Shown: in pieces, positions 55,529-64,000 of the stretch
Layout: each line of letters begins with the position of its first letter
Numbering within the stretch: the stretch's first letter is position 1
Source: Zygnema cylindricum
Taxonomy: Eukaryota > Streptophyta > Zygnematophyceae > Zygnematales > Zygnemataceae
DNA length: 64,000 nt
NCBI GenBank assembly: GCA_037447655.1
Contig: JBBHKE010002990.1
Coordinates: forward strand, 1 to 64,000
Direction: 5' to 3'
Position numbers and translations under genes: made by a program
The notes under the pieces: generated by a model
Told to the model about the DNA's origin: nothing
Seen by the model: only the letters and a program-made list of their open reading frames with translations
Databases searched by the model: none

Positions 55529-57371
55529 GGTTATGGGCCCACCATCTAGGGTGCCTATGTTCGATGGAACAGACTTCACTTATTGGGAGTTTACAATGGC
55601 GGGATTGCTTTTTGAGAAGCACTTATGGGGAATCGTTTCGGGACAAGTGAGATGTCCGCCACCTGGCTTTGGAGGAGCTTACTATGGAGATTCATCTGAG
55701 GCTGCCCAGAATATCATCCGGAGCTCATATGCAACGGAAGGTGAAGGGAAGAATCTTTCCGTGGATGGGGAAATAGGGGAGAAGGAAAAAGGGACACCTA
55801 TGGTGAGGGGAGCTAGGCTCTCAGCTATGGTACCACATGTAGGGATTAAAACTGAGGAAAATGACAGAAAAATATGGGAATACAAAAACACTATAGCAAA
55901 ACATCTCATACTTAGATATGTGTGTAAGTCGATAGCTATCACTCTTTTAAGTCTAACCAAGTCTTCAGAGATATGGGAAGTACTAATTCAGATTTATAAG
56001 AGTGAGACTATTCAGAGGCAGCAATTAGTAAAACAAGAAATAGATGCCTATGTTTATAAAGGCGGTAGCATGATAGAGTTTTGCAATGATATTGCTGCGT
56101 TATATGTTGAGCTAGCTAGTGCGGGATGTGTAGAATCTGAGGAGGGTAAGATTAATACACTACTTATGAAACTTCCAAGTGAGTACGAAAGCATTATTTA
56201 TCGTATGCAGGCAAGGGATGGCTCCTCATGGACTTGGAGCTTTACCATGGGGATAATTCTTGTGAGGGAAAGCACTTTGGAGCTTCGAAGGGGAAAGGAC
56301 AGGGTCAATGCTTTTTCAGCTGGTGGTGATTGGCGGAAGCGTGATGAGAGGAACGGTGGTGACGAGCGGAAGCGTGATGAGAGGAAGAAAGACAAAGGTA
56401 AACCTTATCGGAACTTTGGTGGAAAAAGAGGGAGAAGAAGAGACACGGGAGCTTTGAAAAAAGGGGTTTGCTTCTTTTGTAGGGAACCGGGTCATTATAT
56501 GGAGGAATGCCCTTGTTTGGAAAAACTTAGAAGTTGGAATGTGGATGAGGAGGACGAAGAGGAAGAGGAGAAAGAGGATGAAGAAAAATTGGAGCTTCTT
56601 CACATCGGTAGAATGGGGAAGAGAGAAAAGTACACAGAAATTGGACGAAGGCAACAGTGTGCTTTTGGAGGTATAAGGGAAGTAAAGAGAGAGGAGATAC
56701 TTGAAGAAGTTCAAAATATTGAGGATAGTTTCATAGATATTTTGGAAACAGAAAACTGGTCGGCAAGGGAGACTTCAACGGATTCCGAGGAAAGGGGAGA
56801 ATTAATTCTAGAGGGGGTTTTAAAGGATAGGGGAGAAGAGAAATGTTTATTGGGAATAGAAAGTAATAGTGGAAAGAATTCCATGGGAGACAGTGAGGGA
56901 AGTTCAGAAAATGGGGTAATTATCATGGATAAAAATATGATTACGGAAGATGTAGATCTTATGAGGAACTTAGTGGGGACTAGTGGTTTTTGGGAATATT
57001 TGGAGGTGGATGGATTTTACATCACTACTTGGTGTGATGTCTCTTGTGAAGATGTGCCAGTAAAAGGGTTATCATCCGGGTATGTGTTGAAGGTTGGGGA
57101 TGGGGCTGGTTGTTTGAATTTCAAGAGGGAAAGTGGATTTAGTGTGGATGGAAAAAGGAAGAGGTGGATAAAATCTTCGCTCGGATTTCAGAAAAATGGG
57201 ATGTTAAATAAAATGTGTGATACAATTATCATTTCAGTTCATTTAATGAACTGTGTTAAATACTTAAGTTTTATGAAAGGAAAAGGAAAAAGGAAAAAGA
57301 AAAGGAAAAAGGGGAGGGGATGTTTGTTTACTTATTTGTGGAAGTTGAAAGGAAGAAAGACTAGAAAATAA
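55509..57371 (+). CDS. Copia C Gag-type protein, 620 aa, with RNase H relic
   Basis: The ATG at 55509 is the last ATG of the 5' LTR; the frame crosses the LTR end and reads the primer site as VMGPP. Residues 8-270 are copia Gag (PSRVPMFDGTDFTYWEF, IWEVLIQIYKSETIQRQQL, MKLPSEYESIIYRM). Residues 275-318 are basic (repeats of ERKRDERKK type), and residues 321-334 form a CCHC knuckle (CFFCREPGHYMEEC). About 345-480 is acidic and unassigned. Residues 490-530 are a recognisable but altered RNase H piece (TTWCDVSCEDVPVKGLSSGY, where relatives have TTWSDASYGD). The C-terminus has a lysine-rich block (590-603). No DTG/DSG, integrase or YVDD motif is present. The frame is fully open, in contrast to every other retroelement here. 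It would form particles and package RNA; enzymes must come from another element. Confidence 0.9.
   Translation: MEVSEFQVMGPPSRVPMFDGTDFTYWEFTMAGLLFEKHLWGIVSGQVRCPPPGFGGAYYGDSSEAAQNIIRSSYATEGEGKNLSVDGEIGEKEKGTPMVRGARLSAMVPHVGIKTEENDRKIWEYKNTIAKHLILRYVCKSIAITLLSLTKSSEIWEVLIQIYKSETIQRQQLVKQEIDAYVYKGGSMIEFCNDIAALYVELASAGCVESEEGKINTLLMKLPSEYESIIYRMQARDGSSWTWSFTMGIILVRESTLELRRGKDRVNAFSAGGDWRKRDERNGGDERKRDERKKDKGKPYRNFGGKRGRRRDTGALKKGVCFFCREPGHYMEECPCLEKLRSWNVDEEDEEEEEKEDEEKLELLHIGRMGKREKYTEIGRRQQCAFGGIREVKREEILEEVQNIEDSFIDILETENWSARETSTDSEERGELILEGVLKDRGEEKCLLGIESNSGKNSMGDSEGSSENGVIIMDKNMITEDVDLMRNLVGTSGFWEYLEVDGFYITTWCDVSCEDVPVKGLSSGYVLKVGDGAGCLNFKRESGFSVDGKRKRWIKSSLGFQKNGMLNKMCDTIIISVHLMNCVKYLSFMKGKGKRKKKRKKGRGCLFTYLWKLKGRKTRK
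55529..55544 (+). other. Copia C primer binding site, half-tRNA-iMet type (16 nt)
   Basis: GGTTATGGGCCCACCA starts at the first base after the LTR. It is complementary to UGGUGGGCCCAUAACC, the D-arm-side anticodon stem and loop of plant initiator tRNA-Met as I recall that sequence. It is not complementary to the tRNA 3' end. Drosophila copia uses the same tRNA region as primer. Confidence 0.75.
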
Positions 57372-57377
57372 GGGGAG
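57366..57377 (+). other. Copia C polypurine tract
   Basis: AAATAAGGGGAG lies directly before the TG of the 3' LTR. The same AGGGGAG precedes the 3' LTRs of copia B, D, E and the minus-strand copy. Confidence 0.85.
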
Positions 57378-58571
57378 TGTTGGAATTCAAGTATTTTCTA
57401 GGTCTAGAGATTGCAAAATAAAAAACAAAATAGTAGATATTGACAGCTTGCCTCTAACTCCTCCTCAAGTCCCCACACTTGTCGCAGTCACTGAAGACTG
57501 GAGAAGGAGTTAGCCATGGCTGCCTGTGTTGTCTAGAAGGAGACAGACAGTTGTTTTATAGGGGGTTTTTCTCTAAAAGGTAGTTTTGACAGGGCCAGGA
57601 TTTGATCCTGGTACCTGTCACTTGTCTCAACCGCAACAGCCGGTAGTCTTAACCAGATAGTCTAAATTACATTAGATATTACGGGGTATGATGTTTATTT
57701 AAACATTTACAATAATACTAATTCATTTAACTAGAACTATATGCATAGAGCATAGAAACAGTTATGTAAAGTACGACGTACGGTACTACTACGAAATAAA
57801 TACCGCGCAGTTTGTTTGACGCCGGAAAGAATACCGCGCAGGTATTTATGACGGCCACGATTGAAACCCGAAATTGATCGGACGGCCGCGAAGGATGCCG
57901 AGATCGCGGCGTACGATTTTGGCGGTTTGCGATCACCGCCACATTGCGTGACACGTGGTAACACTACGTTGGATTGCGGCAACTCCGGAGATTACGGGAA
58001 CAAATCCGGATATGACACGTGTCGACATTTTGGCCATGTCGTACAATGGCCGTACAGAAAGTACACCGGCACCTGTACTTTTCTGTACGACACAGTAATT
58101 TGATTGGTGCCGTACTTCAGTAGATAGAGTTTTAGAGAGGGAATAGGACTTAGATAAATTTTGGATAGGCACTGCCTCTCCCAGAGAGCACCCTGTATAA
58201 ATGGCAAACTTTGGGCAGCCATAACTATCAATTTACTTGACCATTTTCAGTGATTCTTTTTGCTGCGGACTCAGGGGAGTCTAGGCTACACAGGGGTGTA
58301 GTCGGTCAGAGTTTTTGTCTGCCAGGGTGGCTGCATTTCTAAGGGAAAGTCAAAGTGGGTGAATGTGTCCAAATCTCATATTCTAACTTTGCATTCTGTG
58401 GTAGAACTGAGCACACAGAAAGTGTTATTTCACAGGGGTGAATCTATATTGGGGTTCTGACTGTCAAGGGGTCAGTCACTTGGGTTTATATTAACTTGGA
58501 GTCGGCACTATCTAGATTAGCTTCTTTTGGATCTGCATACTCTGAGGGCCAATGGAGGTCTCAGAGTTTCA
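57378..58571 (+). repeat. Copia C 3' LTR
   Basis: TGTTGGAATTCAAG to CTCAGAGTTTCA, co-linear with the 5' LTR without indels. It is followed by the target duplication GTTTT. Confidence 0.97.
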
Positions 58572-58576
58572 GTTTT

Positions 58577-59072
58577 CGGTCACCGCCACACTAGATGACA
58601 CATGGCGACATCTCAAAGGATTGCGTAATCTCCAGAAAGCTGCACAACAAGTCTTGATATGACAAGCGTCACTTGTATGGCTATGTCGTACAGCTGTCGT
58701 ACAAAAAGTACTCAGGCACCTGTACCTTTCTATACTATACATTCATCTGATTGGTGCCGTACTTTAGTAATAGAGGGTTTAGAGAGGGATCTAGGACTTA
58801 GTAAAATTTGGGGTAGCCGCCTCTCTTCCAAAGAGCTTCTATACAAATAGGCCATCTTTGGCCATTAATAACTAACTCGTCATGGGAGCAAATTCAGAGA
58901 TTCATTTTGCTATTGATTTAGGGAAGTCTTCTCTTCACAAGGGTGAAGTTGGTCATAGTTAGTATCTACCTAGGTGGCATCTATTTTTGATTAAACTCAA
59001 GTGGGTCAAGCTAATCCTAGAGGCTTAGTGTGAGTTGCCTTCTCTGAGGACCTTTGAAGATCTTAGAGTTAC
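58577..59072 (+). repeat. Copia D 5' LTR, second half
   Basis: It continues the LTR after copia C: CGGTCACCGCCACA, the family GTAC dyad (about 58684-58743), GGACTTAGTAAAATTTGG, and an end GATCTTAGAGTTACA. The position of the gag start codon is TTGAAG instead of ATGGAG. Confidence 0.8.
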
Positions 59073-60196
59073 AAATTATGGGCCCACCCTTTAGGGTGCC
59101 CATATTTTATGGAGCAGGGTTCATAAACTGGGAAATTATGATGACAGGAGATTTATGTGAAAAAAGGTTTTGGGGGATAGTGAGTTGACGAGTGATGCGT
59201 CCATCCATTTCAGCCGTTCCTCTAGGGTTTGAGGGAAGCAGGTTTACCAAAAAAGTAGACCCAGCTCCACCGAAGAATTCGGAGGAAGGGGAGAGCATTG
59301 TGATGGAAAAAGGGAAAGACAAAGAGACAGTTACACCGACAGCAACACCTATCACAACCGGTTCAGCGTTCATGTCACCTATTCCGAAGAATTAGGAGAA
59401 TGATGTGTATACATGGGACAACAACAATATGGGGGCAAAACACTTCATTCTCCGTCATCTTACTCAAGGACTTGCATCTCTTCATTTGCAGGTAGAAAAG
59501 GCATCGAATATTTGGATTGCTCTTATAAAGATGTAACGGAATGGTTATATTCAGCAGCAGCAATTGACTGATCAAAAGATAGATGCATATGCATAAAAAG
59601 GGGGAAAAATGTTGGATTTTTGTAATGATCTTGCAACTCTTTTTATGGAACTAGAGAGTGTTGGACGGGTAGAAACAGAAAATATGAAGTTTAACTGTCT
59701 TCTCATGAAGTTACCTCATGAAAATGAAAATACAGTCAATCGAGTGCAAGATCTTCTGGAATCTAAATGGACTTGGAATTCAGTGGTAGGAATGATTCTC
59801 GTTCGAGAGAATACGATAGAGATCCGGAGGGGGGGTAAGAGTGGACATGCTTTGGCAACAGGTACCGATTGGAGGTACAAGGATCCCAGAAAGTCTTTAG
59901 GAAACTATGGAGGAGGAGGACACAAAACTCAGTGCGATGAATCCGAACTGAGGGTCTCAAAGGGGTTGTGTCACTTTTGCAAAAAACCAAGACACCATAT
60001 GGCCGAATGTACTAAGCTAACCGAACTTCGGTTAAAGGAGGGTCGGACCAGTGGACCTACGAGAGGAAAGAAAAAGGCGCTTGTGATAGAGGTACATGAA
60101 ACGGAGTCCGAGGACGAGATCGATGAGCTCTTATTGGATGAGGAGCAAGAGGCAAAAACTGAGGTCGAAATTCCACGAATGCTTTTGGTGGATTGA
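59073..60196 (+). pseudogene. Copia D gag
   Basis: All readable pieces lie in one frame: MGPPFRVPIFYGAGFINWEI from 59078, then a stop at 59186, and a 68-codon piece to 59395. After stops near 59533 and 59594 comes a 195-codon piece, 59609-60196, with MLDFCNDLATLFMELES and a CCHC knuckle (CHFCKKPRHHMAEC). The primer site AATTATGGGCCCACC at 59073-59087 is the start of this region. Confidence 0.75.
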
Positions 60197-60206
60197 AAGG
60201 TGAAGC

Positions 60207-62009
60207 ACGCTGGATTTTAGATTCACGTGCCTCCATTCACATGTGTTAGGATAAACACCTGTTCACTATGATAAGAAAGATTCCCATCTTATATATAGAG
60301 TACGGGGATGGGAGGATAGTCACTACTACTCTTGTAAGATTGGTAGATCTAAAAGTATTAGTAGAAGGGAAGACATCTATAGTCACACTCCGATGTATTG
60401 TTTATTCCGGAGCTGAAACAAAACCTCATCTCTACATCTCTGTTAGATGATAAGGGTTTTGATACTAGCATTAGGAAAGGAGTTTTTACTGCTAGTTTTG
60501 AGGATGAGGTTTATTTCATTGCTGAAAAAGGTAGCCAAGGGATGTTTAGGCTGATTTTAAGCAATGAAAATAAGAAACTTTACTATGCTTGTGTTCATGA
60601 TATAATGTTGTGGCATAAGAGACTTGGATATGTGAATCTAGATAAATTAAAAGTGATGAAAAAATTGGAAGTATTTGAAGGGATTCACTTTGGTGAAAAT
60701 GAGAATCTAAGTGATTCTAGCGAATTAGATCAAGGTAAAGCACACAGGTTACCTTTTTCAAAAACTGCCACTTATAAGGGAGAAAAGGTTCTAGATTAAG
60801 TAAATATAGATCCTTGGGGACCGGCCAAAGTGCCTTCTCCCGAGGGGAAGAGATATATGATGACTATCACCGATGATTGGTCGAGGTATTCCAGGGTGTA
60901 TTTTCCGAAAAACAAGTCAGAGGCTACGGAATGTTTTAAGTAATATAAGGCATGGAGTGAGAAACTCCATGAAACCCCAATCAAGAGGGTAAGGAGTAAC
61001 AATGGTGGGGAGTATACCTCAAACCAGTTTGAAGATTTTTTGAGGGAAGATGGAGTACAATACAAAAAGACCGTCCCAGAAAACCCAAAAAAAAATGGGG
61101 TAGCAGAAAGATTAAATAGAGCACTAAGTGATACTGCCAAAAGTATGTTTTCCGATAAGAAGATTGGAAAAAGGTTTTGGGCCGAAGCAATGAACTGTGC
61201 TAAAAACCTCAAAAATAGAGTTCTTACTTCGGCAGTAGAAGGCCAAACACCATATGAGAGATGGACAAGCCGGAAACCAAACATATCTCACCTAAAGGTT
61301 TTCGCAAGTCAAGTATTCAGTCTAGAAACACATCGATCTAATTGGAAGTTAGATCCTAAGGGAAAACCGAGATACTTGTTAGGATATGATGAGGATGTAA
61401 AAGGATACAGGGTTTATGATCTCAAAAGGGAAGATATAATCTTAGTAAAGCATCTAGTGGCTATAGATGAAGGAAAATCTGTGGATCCCTTCAAGTATAC
61501 AAAGTCACTAAAGATCGGAATTGAGTCATAAAATTCAGATGAATTTGAGCTTCCAAACTACCTAGGATTTAGAGAAGATGACATTCTTGCAGGTACAAAT
61601 CAGATTGAGAAGGACACGGCCGTGGAAACTCCAATGAAAACTCTGCATGAAGCAAAAGACGTGGTGGAAACTGACCCGAAACCAAAGGACAGGGGAGAAG
61701 TCGAGATTGTTCGGAAGAAACTCACGGGAACCATCTATTCCAGCAACAAATTTTGAGGGAGGAAAAAAAAGCAGCAAAAGGCTGCAAGAAAAACAAGTTA
61801 TTATTCCTTCATGAAGAGCTGGAAGAAGAGATCTTCATGCCACAACTCAAGGGTTTCGCGGAACAAGGAGAAGATAGCAAGGTATACCGGCTGATCAAAT
61901 CTCTCTATGGCCTGAAACATGCACCTCGGCAATAGAGCAAGAAGCTTGATGAGTTTCTTACAAATCTGGGTTATATAAGGATCAGCTCGGATCACTCAAT
62001 TTACGTGTT
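60207..62009 (+). pseudogene. Copia D protease, integrase and start of RT
   Basis: The protease signature at 60211-60246 reads WILDSRASIHMC, with arginine for the catalytic-loop glycine, then a stop. The integrase zinc region (WHKRLGYVNLDKL; first CxxC lost: SSELDQGKAHRLPF) and core follow. The core has TDDWSRYSRV, SNNGGEY (catalytic D to N) and NGVAERLNR. About 380 bases are deleted near 61798 relative to copia E, removing the RT fingers and joining QEKQV to LHEELEEEIFM. Stops and shifts are frequent. Confidence 0.75.
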
Positions 62010-63013
62010 TGAAGATGAGGAGGGTATTTTTTCTATCGCAATTTATGTTGATGACTTGTTGGTTTTAAGCAAATCTATGGACAAAATAAATAAACTGAAG
62101 AATGATCTAAATGGAAGATTTGAAATGAAGGATATGGGAGGCGCAAAGTATATTCTGGGAATTCAGGTGGAAAGAGAAAAGGATAGAAAGATCATCAGAT
62201 TAACTCAGAAGGAAGCCATTGGAAACATGTTGGAAAGATTTCAAATGGACAAAGCTAACAATTGTACTGCTCCAATGGAGCTAAAGAAGGGAAGTGAGGG
62301 GAGTGTAGAAGAAGGAGTCACTCTTGGATGATGAGTTAGGTCCTGAAGAAAAGAAGTTTATGCAGACTATTCCTTATAAACAAGTATCTGGTAGCCTAAT
62401 CTATTTTATGAATTGCGCTCGACGGGATATAGCGGCAACGGTAGGAGTGTTTCTGAATGCTTCCACTAAGAAAGATTGGGAGGCAGCTAAAAGAGTCCTT
62501 AGATATCTCATAAGGACTAGAGATCTATGGTTGCATTTGGGGGGGAGCAACACTAACATCACCACTTGGAGTGATGCCAGCTATGGGAATGCTCTTATGA
62601 GGAGTTGTACATCTGGATATGTATTGTATATGGGTGATGGGGCTTGCTGTTGGAGTAGCAAGCAGCAAAAGGTCATTGCTCAGTCCACAATCGAGGCTGA
62701 ACATAAAGCCTCTTGCTCTGCTTTAAAAGAATTGATGTGGGTGAAGTCTTTGCAACTTAAGAGTGGTGTACAAAAAATAGTATGTCATAATGAAGCAGCC
62801 ATTGCCATTGCTGCTAATCCCAAACACCACATTAAAGCCAAACATATGGACATCGGACTCAGTTTTGTAAGAGAGAAGGTACAAAACAAAATAATCAGTT
62901 TAGAATATAAACTAAATAGTGAAATGGTAGCAGACATGATGACAATGTCTGTACCATCTCCCAAGATAATTTTCTGTAGAGAGAAGTGTGGCCTTAAAAT
63001 TAAGAGTGACTAG
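62010..63013 (+). pseudogene. Copia D reverse transcriptase and RNase H end
   Basis: It contains the intact motif YVDDLLVLS near 62046, GRFEMKDMGGAKYILGIQVE, a frameshift near 62325, and RNase H with TTWSDASYGNALMRSCTSG. STIEAEHKAS replaces STMEAEYMAS, and CHNEAAIAIAANPKHH has lost the aspartate of CDNQAA. It ends at the TAG 63011-63013, 13 bases before the LTR. Confidence 0.75.
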
Positions 63014-63026
63014 AAAATCAGGGGAG

Positions 63027-63489
63027 TGTAAAAATTAGAGGTGTTTTCTAGTTTTGAATAATATAAAATTAAAATAGGAAAACAACAAAAGCAACCTTCC
63101 TCTTATTCCTCTCTCAAGTCCCCACACTTGTCGCAGTCACTGAAGACTGGAGAGGGAGTTAAAGCCATGGCTACCTATGTTGTTTTCACGGAGACAAATG
63201 AGAGCCCAAGCTAGTGCTTAGCAAACCTTGGCTACCAGAACCAGGATTTGATCGTGGTACCTATCGTCCGCCAAAGTAGCCGGTAGCCGCTAGCTTTATC
63301 TTATAGTGTAGGACAATTGCTGGGATATATAAAGTTTGATAACAATTTAAATTGTTAGACACAAGAATTTCCATTTAACTATTAGACTGAACATAGAACG
63401 CGCAGTACTTATATATAGTACGAAACAAATGGTACGGACATTTATTTCGACGATCAATATAAAAAGCCGATTTGGATAGGACGGCCATT
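63027..63489 (+). repeat. Copia D 3' LTR, recognisable part
   Basis: TGTAAAAATTAGAGG and what follows are parallel to 53826-54290. Similarity ends after GGACGGCCAT. An insertion or deletion must follow, since the 5' LTR continues for another 500 bases of family sequence. Confidence 0.75.
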
Positions 63490-64000
63490 GTTAATCTGAG
63501 ACAACTATTGGTACTGAAGATGAAGAAAAAGCAACAGTAGTTGTCATTGTAGAACAAATTAACATAGAAAGCTTCCACGAATAAGGATGGCCAAACAGCA
63601 ACTTTGATAGACAATAACTTTTAATACAGGATAACAATAGTTTTACAAATCTACCACAGTTTAGATATCATAAAATAGAACATACATACAAAATTTCATT
63701 TAATTCTGCTAAAAAATCTATGAGATATTCAGAGGTGAATTTACATAAAACTGAGTGTACAATTTTCATATCATTTGTTCCTAATGACTCAAATTCACTA
63801 AGTCCTACTTCTATACACTGAAACCACACTAAGCTGTACGGAGGCATTCCAGCCGTACATCTAACATTCTAATGCAACAAATACTGTGATTATACCTCTT
63901 TACTGAAGGTATGTCATAAACAACATTCTCAACACAAAACAACTAATTAGCTATAGACAAAATTATGTTCTACCAAATATTTACACCGACGTTCCTACAT
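63490..64000. other. Unassigned AT-rich sequence at the window end
   Basis: It does not match the second half of the copia D LTR. No gene, LTR or TIR is recognised. Probably an unrelated insertion into the D 3' LTR, or a deletion junction. Confidence 0.4.

Larger units (their letters stand above)
54335..58571 (+). mobile_element. Copia C: young, gag-only, non-autonomous LTR retrotransposon
   Basis: LTRs of 1,194 bp (54335-55528 and 57378-58571) run TGTTGG...TTTCA, with four differences noticed by eye. Perfect 5-bp target duplications GTTTT occur at 54330-54334 and 58572-58576. The primer site abuts the 5' LTR and the polypurine tract AATAAGGGGAG abuts the 3' LTR. The 1.85-kb interior holds one 620-codon ORF with gag but without protease, integrase or RT. 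It interrupts the 5' LTR of copia D. All cis signals look intact, so mobilisation by a relative's Pol is plausible. Confidence 0.95.
53826..64000 (+). mobile_element. Copia D: degenerate copia, interrupted by copia C and running off the window
   Basis: The 5' LTR (TGTAGAAATTAGAGG...) is split by copia C into 53826-54334 and 58577-59072, and ends CTTAGAGTTACA. The interior is 59073-63026 and the 3' LTR starts at 63027 (TGTAAAAATTAGAGG) after CAGGGGAG. The primer site is AATTATGGGCCCACC, with the first two G changed to A. The 3' LTR is followed to about 63489, where similarity to the 5' LTR stops. Confidence 0.8.

Overview
The window is nuclear DNA of a streptophyte (land plant or charophyte-grade alga). 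The signs are spliced genes with GT-AG introns, scattered CCCTAAA telomere-like units, a plant-style LRR membrane protein, and dense nesting of Ty1/copia and Ty3/gypsy LTR retrotransposons. The species cannot be fixed from the sequence. The purine-rich coding low complexity, and the green-lineage look of the gypsy RNase H, would fit an early-diverging streptophyte, but this is inference.

The left part (1-23.8 kb) is gene-bearing and AT-rich. (1) On the minus strand, about 1.2-4.1 kb, is a probable fragment of a splicing-factor gene with a SURP domain of the CHERP/SWAP type. Its proline-rich N-terminal part may be encoded by an approximately 1 kb purine/pyrimidine low-complexity tract, and it is preceded by one in-frame TAG. 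(2) At 10.06-11.59 kb is a complete two-exon gene for a 63-residue protein with ten cysteines. (3) At 14.88-18.58 kb is a complete six-exon gene for a 387-residue receptor-like protein: signal peptide, about six LRRs, proline-rich stalk, one transmembrane helix, short tail and no kinase. All its introns are phase 0. Between the genes lie foldback MITEs of about 200 bp (ends TACACCGTG...CACGGTGTA) and an approximately 1 kb TIR element (GGGCACTTTCCCATGT) with probable TTA/TAA target duplications.

The right part (23.8-64 kb) is a retrotransposon nest. Copia A (23.8-30.0 kb) is full length but full of stops. A solo LTR sits inside a TIR element at 30.2-32.1 kb. Copia B starts at 32.5 kb. Its integrase is interrupted by a minus-strand copia end (35.2-37.7 kb), which is fused to a 5'-truncated copia E (37.7-41.7 kb). 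A minus-strand gypsy element with a PHD finger behind its integrase follows (41.7-52.35 kb). B-type RT/RNase H and a 3' LTR resume at 52.35-53.8 kb. That LTR is broken by copia D (53.8 kb to beyond the window), whose own 5' LTR is broken by copia C (54.3-58.6 kb). C is very young: near-identical LTRs, perfect GTTTT target duplications, and one 620-codon Gag-type ORF with no protease, integrase or reverse transcriptase.

Two features unify the copia families. The primer binding site reads GGTTATGGGCCC(ACCA), complementary to the anticodon arm of initiator tRNA-Met rather than to its 3' end, as in Drosophila copia half-tRNA priming. The gag start codon lies inside the 5' LTR, so the ORF reads through the LTR end and the primer binding site. 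Element C could only move with Pol supplied by a relative; D and E here are both broken, so the helper would lie outside this window.
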